Assembly: GCA_027623615.1 (NCBI GenBank)
Contig: JAQBVH010000143.1
Span: forward strand, 1-7,458
DNA length: 7,458 nucleotides
Direction of reading: 5' to 3'
Source of the DNA: Planctomycetota bacterium
Lineage (GTDB): Bacteria > Planctomycetota > UBA1135 > GCA-002686595
Under the pieces are notes generated by a model. The model made no database searches. It saw only the letters and a program-made list of their open reading frames with translations, and had not been told where the DNA came from. The position numbers were made by a program, and so were the translations under genes. Shown piece by piece: positions 1-6,646 of the stretch (its first letter is position 1; each line of letters begins with the position of its first letter).

Positions 1-2
1 GT

Positions 3-524
3 CCCGAGCCGGCCCCGCTGGTGCGCTCTCCCCTGCGCGGGGAGGTCTCGCGTCGTGGCGTCCTGCTGACCGGCTGGCTCGCCCTGACCGCCGGTACGGC
101 CGCGATGGTCGGCGCGATGACGCGCTTCATGTTCCCGAACGTGCTGTTCGACCCGCCCCAGGAGTTCAAGGCGGGCTTCCCAGCGGAGTACGTGGTCGAC
201 GCGGTCGACACGCGCTACAAGGCCTCGCACGGTGTTTGGATCGTGCGCGAAGGCACCGGATTCTACGTGCTCTCGACCGTCTGCACGCACCTGGGTTGCA
301 CCCCGAACTGGCTCTCCGCAGACGAGAAGTTCAAGTGCCCTTGCCACGGCTCCGGATTCGTGAAGACCGGCGTCAACGTCGAGGGTCCGGCGCCCCGCCC
401 CCTCGAGCGCTACAAGGTGACGATGGCCGAGGACGGTCAGCTGCTCATCGACAAGAACACGAAGTACCAACAGGAAAAGGGCCAGTGGGGCCTGCCTGGC
501 TCTTACCTGGCCTACGTCGGCTGA
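3..524 (+). CDS. Rieske [2Fe-2S] iron-sulfur subunit of a bc-type complex (5' end may lie outside the window)
   Basis: This subunit takes one electron from quinol at the Qo site of cytochrome b and passes it to the complex's c-type cytochrome on the outer face of the membrane. Residues are numbered from the GTG at 21. Both cluster-binding boxes are intact: CTHLGC at 88-93 and CPCHGS at 106-111. The expected ligands are Cys88, His90, Cys106 and His109, with Cys93 and Cys108 forming the usual disulfide. Near the N-terminus, SRRGVLL (Arg11-Arg12) followed by a hydrophobic segment at about 14-37 fits a Tat signal that stays as the membrane anchor, as is usual for Rieske proteins. The reading frame is open back to the window edge and the GTG at 21 has no ribosome binding site, so the true start may be upstream. 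The total of about 167 residues is normal for the family. Cytochrome b follows 34 bases downstream, which supports an operon. The family call is very secure; only the start is uncertain. Confidence 0.95.
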   Translation, partial: PEPAPLVRSPLRGEVSRRGVLLTGWLALTAGTAAMVGAMTRFMFPNVLFDPPQEFKAGFPAEYVVDAVDTRYKASHGVWIVREGTGFYVLSTVCTHLGCTPNWLSADEKFKCPCHGSGFVKTGVNVEGPAPRPLERYKVTMAEDGQLLIDKNTKYQQEKGQWGLPGSYLAYVG

Positions 525-558
525 TCCCCGCCGGATCGTCAATCCTCCCAGCCGCTCG

Positions 559-1335
559 ATGGACAAGCTCCTCAAGTACATCACGGGTTCGCAGCTCTGG
601 CGCTCGGTATTCCGGCACGGTTATCCGGACACGCCGCGCAACCGGACGCTCGCCGTGCTCTCGAACGTGGTCCTGCACCTGCACCCGGTCAAGGTGCGTC
701 GGAGCGGCATTCGCCTCTCCTACACCTGGTGCATGGGCGGCCTCACGTTCTTCCTCTTCCTGATCGAGACCATCACGGGCCTGCTCCTGATGTTCTATTA
801 CCGGCCCACCGCGGAGCTGGCGTACCAGGACATCTTCGCCCTGCGAGAACACGTGCCCATCGGGGTCATGCGCGAGGTGCATCGCTGGGCCGCTCACCTG
901 ATGGTGATCACGGTCTGGCTGCACATGTACCGCGTGTTCCTGACGGGCTCGTACAAACCGCCCCGTGAGTTCAACTGGAACGTGGGTGTGATCCTGCTCG
1001 TGATCACCCTGCTGCTCTCCTTCACCGGCTACCTGCTCCCCTGGGACCAGCTGGCGGTGTGGGCGATCACGGTCGGCACGAACATGGCCCGGGCGACACC
1101 GTTCCTCGGCCACGAGGGTCCGGGCGCGGCCTTGATCAGCCTCGGTGGCCTGGACTTCGTCCACGCCGGTTCCGATGTGCGCTTCGGCCTTCTGGCGGGA
1201 CGCTTCGTGGGCGAGGCGGCGCTGCTGCGCTTCTACGTCCTCCACTGTCTCGGCTTCCCCCTCGTTGCGGCGTGCCTGATGGCGCTGCACTTCTGGCGCG
1301 TCCGCAAGGATGGCGGCATCTCCGGCCCCCTCTAG
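559..1335 (+). CDS. Cytochrome b, N-terminal (b6-type) subunit with a candidate haem c_i cysteine
   Basis: This is the four-helix core of a quinol:cytochrome c (or plastocyanin) reductase, carrying two b haems across the membrane. Hydrophobic helices lie at about 56-80, 109-129, 142-162 and 225-247. The haem ligands are His108 and His122 (13 residues between) in helix B, and His229 and His244 (14 between) in helix D. The 14-residue second spacing is the cytochrome b6 pattern. Other b6-like features are FYYRPT at 79-84, HRW at 108-110, LTG at 128-130, GYLLPWDQ at 157-164 and the C-terminal GISGPL. The chain ends exactly where b6 ends, so cytochrome b is split. Cys58 in WCMGG aligns without gaps with Cys35 of chloroplast b6, which binds haem c_i covalently. 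At 258 residues it is longer than plant b6 (about 215), with about 20 extra N-terminal residues and a longer loop between helices C and D (about 172-222). The ATG at 559 was chosen because it gives a b6-like N-terminus 34 bases after the Rieske stop; no Shine-Dalgarno is visible. Confidence 0.95.
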   Translation: MDKLLKYITGSQLWRSVFRHGYPDTPRNRTLAVLSNVVLHLHPVKVRRSGIRLSYTWCMGGLTFFLFLIETITGLLLMFYYRPTAELAYQDIFALREHVPIGVMREVHRWAAHLMVITVWLHMYRVFLTGSYKPPREFNWNVGVILLVITLLLSFTGYLLPWDQLAVWAITVGTNMARATPFLGHEGPGAALISLGGLDFVHAGSDVRFGLLAGRFVGEAALLRFYVLHCLGFPLVAACLMALHFWRVRKDGGISGPL

Positions 1336-1358
1336 GGCGCGTCCGAACACCGGATCCC

Positions 1359-2441
1359 ATGGGACAGCTGATCAAGGACCTCGCGGACTGGTTCTCCGAA
1401 CCGACCCGCTACACGCTCCTGACCACCGGGCTGCTGGCCGCGGTGCTGATCTTCCGCAAGAAGCTCACTCACCCCTATGTCTTCATGGGCGTGATGGTGG
1501 GCATGGCGGGCTTCTTCTTGTTCGCCTGGCCGGACAAGAACTTCAACAAGATCATCACCAAGCCGGACAACGTTCCGATCGTGATCCTCATCGTCTCGGT
1601 GCTCTACTTCACGTGGCTGGCCCTGCGGCGTGGCGTGCTCAACGACGAGCGCACCAAGCGCGGTGAGCCGACGCTGGAAGGCGAGCTGGCGAAGAAGAAG
1701 GTCTTCACCTGGCCGGACCTGGTCTACACCGAGCTCATCTGCATCGTGCTGTTCACAGCGGCGCTGATGGTGTGGTCGATCTCGATCCAGGCCCCGATCG
1801 AGGAGCCGGCCTCGCTCGCGCGGACGCCGAACCCCTCCAAGGCCCCGTGGTACTTCCTCGGGCTGCAGGAGCTCCTGGTGTACTTCGACCCGTGGATCGC
1901 GGGCGTGTTGCTGCCGAGCTTCATCGTCGTCGGCCTGTGCGCGATCCCGTACCTCGACACCAACCCCAAGGGCAACGGCTACTACACCTTCGAGGAGCGC
2001 CCGTTCGCGATCAGCTTCTTCATGGCGGGCTTCCTGCTCCTGTGGGTGTCGCTGGTGATCATGGGCACCTTCTTGCGGGGCCCGAACTGGTCCTTCTTCG
2101 GACCGTTCGAGTACTGGGACCCGCACAAGCTGGAGCCGATGGTGAACGTCGACCTGTCGGTCCTGTTCTGGGTCGACATCCTCGGCACCGAGCGACCCTT
2201 GTCACCCTTGGTTCGAGAGCTCCCGGGCATCGTCCTACTCCTCGGATACTTCGTGATCCTGCCACCCCTCTTGGGCATGACCCTGTTCAAGAAGATGGCC
2301 AAGGAGATGGGGCCGATCCGTTTCAACATCCTGATGCACCTGTTCCTCTGGACGGCGCTGGTGCCCATCAAGATGGTCCTTCGCTGGACAATGAGCTTGA
2401 AGTACTTCATCGGGATCCCCGAGTGGTTCTTCAACGTCTGA
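1359..2441 (+). CDS. Cytochrome b C-terminal (subunit IV-like) membrane subunit, enlarged, with APWY Qo motif
   Basis: This 360-residue subunit completes cytochrome b and supplies the Qo-site loop. The recognisable core is a helix at about 121-141, then KAPWYFLGLQELLVYF at 161-176, then helices at about 178-197 and 215-236. A162-P163-W164-Y165 occupies the place of the canonical PEWY motif, so the Qo glutamate is replaced by proline. The core is followed by FLRGPNWSFFGP at 238-249 and two further helices at about 289-307 and 322-340. Before the core lie three more predicted helices at about 15-32, 38-56 and 72-90. Chloroplast subunit IV is only about 160 residues with three helices, so this version carries about five extra. 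No CxxCH is present, unlike cytochrome c fusions of this subunit in some Gram-positive bacteria. The frame is open upstream to 1059 inside cytochrome b; the ATG at 1359 was chosen because it lies 23 bases after the cytochrome b stop and begins a plausible membrane protein. No Shine-Dalgarno is seen. The identity is firm; the role of the extra helices is unknown. Confidence 0.92.
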   Translation: MGQLIKDLADWFSEPTRYTLLTTGLLAAVLIFRKKLTHPYVFMGVMVGMAGFFLFAWPDKNFNKIITKPDNVPIVILIVSVLYFTWLALRRGVLNDERTKRGEPTLEGELAKKKVFTWPDLVYTELICIVLFTAALMVWSISIQAPIEEPASLARTPNPSKAPWYFLGLQELLVYFDPWIAGVLLPSFIVVGLCAIPYLDTNPKGNGYYTFEERPFAISFFMAGFLLLWVSLVIMGTFLRGPNWSFFGPFEYWDPHKLEPMVNVDLSVLFWVDILGTERPLSPLVRELPGIVLLLGYFVILPPLLGMTLFKKMAKEMGPIRFNILMHLFLWTALVPIKMVLRWTMSLKYFIGIPEWFFNV

Positions 2442-2482
2442 GCCTTCGCACCTGACCCCTCGATCCCAGCCCAACCACTCCG

Positions 2483-5400
2483 ATGGCCGATCGCGGCGAT
2501 ACTCACTACCACGTCCCGACCCTGAACCTCTGGTTCCTCGGATCCAGTGCGTTCTTCCTGTTGACCATGGTCTGGACCGTGATCGACGACTGGGATGCTG
2601 AGTGGAAGAATGTCCAGCGGGACTTCCGTCAACTCGAACTTGAGGTGGCTCGCGCCGAAGAGGCGCAGCTCGAGGCCGCGGGGGCGATGCAGACCGAGGA
2701 GGAGCTCGTCGCCCAGGTGGAGGCGGCCGAGCAGGCCATCGAAGCCAACGCCGACGAGCTCGAGGAGGCTGAGCACGACGCGTATGTCCTCAAGGAGGCG
2801 CGCTACGTGGCCGAGGAGGCCTTCAAGAAGGTCAAGTCCGAGCAGGGCTGGCAGGTCTGGGAGCACGAGTGGAAGCTTCGATCGGAAAAGGCGAAGCTTG
2901 CCGCCAAGAGCCCCCAGGATGCCGAGAAGATCAACTCCCAGTGGCTCGAGGAGAAGATCGCCCGGTACCGGGCCGACGTCTACGACCTGGAGCTCGACTT
3001 CCAGCGCGCGGACAAGGCGCACATGGACGCGGAGGCCAAGGTCACCGCGCTGAACAAGGCCGTCTTCGACGCCCAAGCCAACCTCGCTGCCGGGACCCGC
3101 GACCTGGCGCGGGTGCGCGAGAAGATCGACAGCCTCGATCCCGCAGCCCTCGACAAGCAAGCCGCGGCCGTGATCCGGGACTTCCCGGGCCTCGACTTCA
3201 TCGGCCCGAACCTGAAGGTCCAGAAGTTCGTGATGGAGCACATCACGTTCAACCTGAACTTCACCACGAAGCCGCGCATCGACATGTGCACCACGTGTCA
3301 CATGGGCATCGACCGCGAGGGTATGAGCCCGAGCCGGCTCGCGGACATCGGCCTCGAGGACCCGGGCCAGCCGCACACCGCCCACCCGCGGTTGGACCTG
3401 TTCCTGACCTCGAAGTCGCCGCACCCGATCAAGGACGTCGGTTGCACGGTCTGCCACCGTGGCTCCGGTGAGTCGTTGAGCTTTCAGCACGCGGACCACC
3501 GTCCGTCGAACGACGACGAGGCCCACGACTGGCACGAGGAGTACCACTGGCACAAGCAGCACCACTGGGACTACCCCATGCTGCGCGACAAGAACGTCGA
3601 GGCTGGCTGTGTGCAGTGCCACAAGACCTCGATGGAGCTCATCGCCGACGACGCGCCGGAGCTCTTCAAGGGCTACGAGCTCTTCGAGACCAAGGGCTGC
3701 TACGCCTGCCACAAGGTGGACTGGTTCCCGACCAAGCGCCGTCCTGGTCCCGACCTGACGAACCTGGCGTCCAAGATGGACCCGGACTTCGTCTACTCGT
3801 GGATCGCGAACCCGCGCAAGTTCCGGCCGAAGACGCACATGCCCCAGGTCTTCCACCTGGAGAACTTCGACGCCGAAGAGATCGTCGTGCAGTCCAACTG
3901 GGGCGGCGAGGGCACTCGACCGATCTACGGCGAGGAGTGGAACGACGCCGCCGTCGCGGCCGTGACCTCCTTCCTCTTCGACCGCCACCCCGAGCGGGCG
4001 CTGCCCCCGGTCCCCGCGGATATGGAAGGCGACGCCGAGCGCGGCCGTGAGGTCATGACCGTGACCTCATGCTTCGCCTGTCACAACACCGAGCCTTACG
4101 AAGACGGCGGCGCGAAGCCGCCCGTGCTCTCGAACCACTCCACCGGCAACGGCCACGGGGTCGGCAAGAACGAGATGGGCCCGGATCTACGCGGCGTGGC
4201 CACCAAGGTCTCGAAGGAGTGGCTCTACAACTGGCTCCTGAACCCGGCCGACTACTGGCCGGAGACACGCATGCCGGACCCGCGCCTCGACGAGCAGGAC
4301 GCGCTCGACGTCGCGACTTACATCATGGAGGACCCCGACGGGATCTTCCACGACGTGCCGGACGACTGGGCGGCCGACGCCAATTGGCGCGATCACCTCA
4401 AGCTCGACGTGCTCCAGGAGCAGGCCCGCTGGTTCTTCCAGAAGGAAGGTCGCGACGAGCTCGAGGAAAAGATCGGGAAGGGCGGCGAGTGGGAGGACTT
4501 GAACGTCCTCGCCGCGAGGATCGGCGAGGCCTACGTCACCAACCAGGGCTGCTTCTCGTGCCACACGATCGACGGCATGGAGAGCATGATGCCGATCGGG
4601 GCCGAACTCTCGACCTGGTCCAGCAAGACCGTCGACAAGCTCGACTTCGGCCAGCACTACCTCGAGGAGGTCACCCTCCCCGCGGCCTTCGCGAAGGAGA
4701 ACGGCATCACCAAGCGCAAGCTGCCCAAGCTCGACCACCACTACCGTGAGGGTTGGCTGGAGCGCAAGCTGTCGCACCCGCGCGTCTACGACCTCGACAA
4801 GGTCAAGACGCCCAAGGACAAGCTGCGCATGCCTTGGTTCGACCTCACCGAGGAAGAGATCGACGCCATCGCGACCTTCGTGCTGGGTCAGGTCGAGGAC
4901 GAGGTCGGACAGTCGGCCATGTTCCCGACGGCCGAGCAGGACTCGATCGAGCTCGGCAAGCGCGCCGTGCGGCAGAACAACTGCATGTCCTGCCACATGG
5001 TCGAGCCGCCGACGGTGACGTTCCTGGACGACCAGGACATCGAGGTGACCCTCCCGGCCGAGGTCCAGATCTTCAGCGCCGATGAGCCGCTGCCGCCGCG
5101 GCAGACGTCGCTCGCGGACCTGCTGCAGGACGTCACCGCCTTCGAGGAGCTGTGGGACGAAGAGGTCTCCGAGTTCACCGTCCGCCTCATGGACGTGGTC
5201 CCGGAGTACGGCATCCCCTCGGAGAAGGTGTTCATCCCGCGGGACCGGCTCCTGGGTGTCACCCCGGGGACCGGCGGAGACTTCATCCGGTTCATCAACG
5301 AGTACTACCTCTACGGCAGCTCGTTCCTGCCCAACGAAGACTTCGACGAGAACGACCCGGAAAGCGGTCATGAGTACTTCCGGGCGACCCTTGGCTATGA

Positions 5401-6427
5401 CGACGACGAAGGCAACCTGATCGAGGACGTGGACGGCGAACAACGCGCTTACCGCGGCAATACCGTCGACGAGGTGCGCTGGACCTTCGCTCCGCCCTCC
5501 CTCTTCGAAGAAGGCCACAAGCTCCAGGCACCCTGGTTCTACGGCTTCCTCAAGGATCCGGTGAACCTGCGCCGCCAGGTGCGGGTCAAGATGCCCAAGT
5601 TCCACTACGACGCGGGTGAGGCCGAGGCGATCGCGGACTACTTCGCCGCCAAGGCACGCTGGGAGTGGCACGCCCGCTACGCCAAGACCCTGCGGGCCGC
5701 CCTGGGACGCACCATCAAGGCGGGCCTCGCGGACGGCAGCACCGAACACGAGTGGGATCTGGACCGCGAGTCCAGGACCTGGCCGACGCTCTCCTTCATC
5801 ACTGAGCACGCCGTGATGTCGGTCGAGGAGATGGCGGCGCTGATGGCCTCCGACCCGACCCAGACCTGGGGCCTCAAGGCGGAGACGATCCGCGCGATCG
5901 AGAGCGGCTCGAAGCCCGACACCCTGGCCAGCTTCGCGAAGCTCAAGGCCTTCGGTGATGCCCAGGGCTTCCACATGACCGGCCCGGTCAAGGAAGGTCA
6001 CGAGCACATCGTGCGCCGGACTCCGTCCTACCAGGCGGAGCTCGGTCACCTCATGGACCTCGGAGGCAACCTCGCCTTCCTCGAAGGCGTGGACGGTGCC
6101 GGCCGAGACGAGCAGGGCAACGCCCTCACGCAGGCCGTGAACTGCTACCAGTGTCACGACAATCCGAACGACGACGGTCAGCACGCGGGGCTGCTCCCCG
6201 AGGCTTTCGCGCCGTCCCTGACCCACGCCAGCGCACGTTTGCGTGAGGAGTGGGTACGCGAGTGGCTGTGGAACCCCGGCCTGAAGTATCCCGGCACCAA
6301 GATGCCGGCGAACTTCTCGTTACCGCTCCACGCCTACGACGATTTCTACCCCGGCTCTACGAACGAGTCCCAGATCGAGGCTGTCCTGGCCTGGCTGTAC
6401 AACCTCGACCGTCCCAAGTCCAAGTAG
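2483..6427 (+). CDS. Giant membrane-anchored octahaem c-type cytochrome, probable electron outlet of the bc-type complex
   Basis: This 1314-residue protein very likely replaces cytochrome c1/f as electron acceptor from the Rieske protein. A single helix at about 15-34 should anchor it, with the rest exported, since haem c is attached outside the cytoplasm. Residues about 43-217 are rich in Glu, Ala, Lys and Arg and look like two long coiled-coil stretches. Eight CxxCH motifs follow at Cys269, 321, 376, 406, 530, 690, 834 and 1221. The first three lack a following Met-Pro, and a histidine-rich stretch (336-361) lies between the second and third, so bis-histidine ligation is plausible. The last five each belong to a class I cytochrome c-like module ending in a Met-Pro that should supply the sixth ligand: Met453, Met597, Met783, Met1037 and Met1274. 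Module four carries a long insertion (about 839-1036) with a very acidic stretch at 951-987. A haem-free helical stretch of about 150 residues precedes the last module. The ATG at 2483 is 41 bases after the previous stop and lacks a Shine-Dalgarno. From memory, similar uncharacterised cytochromes accompany Rieske/cytochrome b genes in several phyla; this needs a search. Confidence 0.9.
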   Translation: MADRGDTHYHVPTLNLWFLGSSAFFLLTMVWTVIDDWDAEWKNVQRDFRQLELEVARAEEAQLEAAGAMQTEEELVAQVEAAEQAIEANADELEEAEHDAYVLKEARYVAEEAFKKVKSEQGWQVWEHEWKLRSEKAKLAAKSPQDAEKINSQWLEEKIARYRADVYDLELDFQRADKAHMDAEAKVTALNKAVFDAQANLAAGTRDLARVREKIDSLDPAALDKQAAAVIRDFPGLDFIGPNLKVQKFVMEHITFNLNFTTKPRIDMCTTCHMGIDREGMSPSRLADIGLEDPGQPHTAHPRLDLFLTSKSPHPIKDVGCTVCHRGSGESLSFQHADHRPSNDDEAHDWHEEYHWHKQHHWDYPMLRDKNVEAGCVQCHKTSMELIADDAPELFKGYELFETKGCYACHKVDWFPTKRRPGPDLTNLASKMDPDFVYSWIANPRKFRPKTHMPQVFHLENFDAEEIVVQSNWGGEGTRPIYGEEWNDAAVAAVTSFLFDRHPERALPPVPADMEGDAERGREVMTVTSCFACHNTEPYEDGGAKPPVLSNHSTGNGHGVGKNEMGPDLRGVATKVSKEWLYNWLLNPADYWPETRMPDPRLDEQDALDVATYIMEDPDGIFHDVPDDWAADANWRDHLKLDVLQEQARWFFQKEGRDELEEKIGKGGEWEDLNVLAARIGEAYVTNQGCFSCHTIDGMESMMPIGAELSTWSSKTVDKLDFGQHYLEEVTLPAAFAKENGITKRKLPKLDHHYREGWLERKLSHPRVYDLDKVKTPKDKLRMPWFDLTEEEIDAIATFVLGQVEDEVGQSAMFPTAEQDSIELGKRAVRQNNCMSCHMVEPPTVTFLDDQDIEVTLPAEVQIFSADEPLPPRQTSLADLLQDVTAFEELWDEEVSEFTVRLMDVVPEYGIPSEKVFIPRDRLLGVTPGTGGDFIRFINEYYLYGSSFLPNEDFDENDPESGHEYFRATLGYDDDEGNLIEDVDGEQRAYRGNTVDEVRWTFAPPSLFEEGHKLQAPWFYGFLKDPVNLRRQVRVKMPKFHYDAGEAEAIADYFAAKARWEWHARYAKTLRAALGRTIKAGLADGSTEHEWDLDRESRTWPTLSFITEHAVMSVEEMAALMASDPTQTWGLKAETIRAIESGSKPDTLASFAKLKAFGDAQGFHMTGPVKEGHEHIVRRTPSYQAELGHLMDLGGNLAFLEGVDGAGRDEQGNALTQAVNCYQCHDNPNDDGQHAGLLPEAFAPSLTHASARLREEWVREWLWNPGLKYPGTKMPANFSLPLHAYDDFYPGSTNESQIEAVLAWLYNLDRPKSK

Positions 6428-6428
6428 T

Positions 6429-6446
6429 GGCCCCAGCGGTGGGGCC
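6429..6446 (+). terminator. Terminator-like hairpin after the octahaem cytochrome gene
   Basis: A perfect 7-bp inverted repeat, GGCCCCA and TGGGGCC, surrounds the four-base loop GCGG and begins two bases after the stop codon at 6425-6427. The stem is almost pure G-C. No T-run follows, so it is not a classical intrinsic terminator. It could cause pausing, protect the 3' end of the operon messenger, or work with a termination factor. The position is what makes it credible. Confidence 0.45.
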
Positions 6447-6470
6447 GGGACGGCTGCGACAACAAACCAC

Positions 6471-6508
6471 ACGGAGGAATCCGACCTTCGGGTCGATGAT
6501 TTCTCCGT
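6471..6508. promoter_or_regulatory. Strong compound hairpin with UUCG tetraloop upstream of the cupredoxin gene
   Basis: The outer arms ACGGAGGAAT (6471-6480) and ATTTCTCCGT (6499-6508) pair over 10 bp with one G-U pair. Inside them, CGACC-TTCG-GGTCG (6482-6495) forms a 5-bp stem closed by a C(UUCG)G tetraloop, a very stable RNA cap. A one-by-three-base internal loop separates the stems. It lies between the operon's last stop and the cupredoxin start. It could be a terminator (though no T-run follows on the + strand), a leader structure of the cupredoxin messenger, or an RNA-stability element. The left arm contains GGAGG, a Shine-Dalgarno-like string that the fold would hide, but no supported start lies at a suitable distance. 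The structure is clear; the function is unknown. Confidence 0.45.
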
Positions 6509-6646
6509 CTCAGCCGCATGCCAATGTGCCCCCCACGGGGCTGCACCCCTCACGGGACCGTCATCCAACGGCCACGCACGCGGCCCGTCCCCACCGGCGG
6601 GAGCCCGCCTCCTCCCGCGACCAACACCAGAACTCTCCGTAATCCA

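Larger units (their letters stand above)
6428..6646. other. Intergenic region between the octahaem cytochrome gene and the cupredoxin gene
   Basis: This is the only sizeable non-coding stretch, 219 bases. It contains a terminator-like hairpin just after the cytochrome stop and a stronger compound hairpin at 6471-6508. A GC-rich hairpin sits at 6596-6609 (stem GGCGG/CCGCC, loop GAGC), with an alternative pairing between 6598-6603 and 6612-6617. I see no convincing -35/-10 pair and no tRNA. The composition differs from the flanking genes, being C-rich in its second half. An open frame from the ATG at 6496 to the stop at 6640-6642 (48 codons, rich in Pro, His and Arg) exists, but I do not consider it supported. 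The gap, together with the hairpins, suggests that the cupredoxin gene is a separate or differentially expressed transcription unit. Confidence 0.7.

Noticed and set aside
445..1350. Minus-strand open frame (301 codons) opposite cytochrome b
   Set aside because: It is a shadow of cytochrome b, rich in Gln, His, Arg and Glu from reverse-complemented codons, with no domain.
1059..1358. Upstream in-frame extension of the cytochrome b C-half gene
   Set aside because: It would overlap most of the helix C-D region of cytochrome b and encodes Arg/Gly/Pro-rich non-membrane sequence; the ATG at 1359 gives a sensible start.
1982..3988. Long minus-strand open frame (668 codons) across the cytochrome b C-half and octahaem genes
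   Set aside because: It runs antisense to two clearly real genes, is Val/Leu/Arg/Gly-biased as expected from a G+C-rich complement, and shows no recognisable domain.
4187..6226. Long minus-strand open frame (679 codons) opposite the octahaem cytochrome
   Set aside because: It is the complement of a gene with haem motifs in the + frame; low-complexity composition and no family features.
3..6427. Alternative complex III (Act-type) operon
   Set aside because: No NrfD-like integral subunit or iron-sulfur/molybdopterin-like ActB is present; Rieske and cytochrome b genes are unmistakable instead.
6496..6642. A 48-codon open frame ending four bases before the cupredoxin ATG, with GGAGG 18 bases upstream
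   Set aside because: The spacing is too long for that GGAGG, the product is a Pro/His/Arg-rich string with no fold or signal, and such frames are common by chance at this G+C. Conservation in relatives would reopen it as a leader peptide.
6518..6646. Upstream in-frame ATG for the cupredoxin gene
   Set aside because: It would put 43 Pro/Arg/Thr-rich residues before a clean Sec signal peptide; the ATG at 6647 is far more likely.
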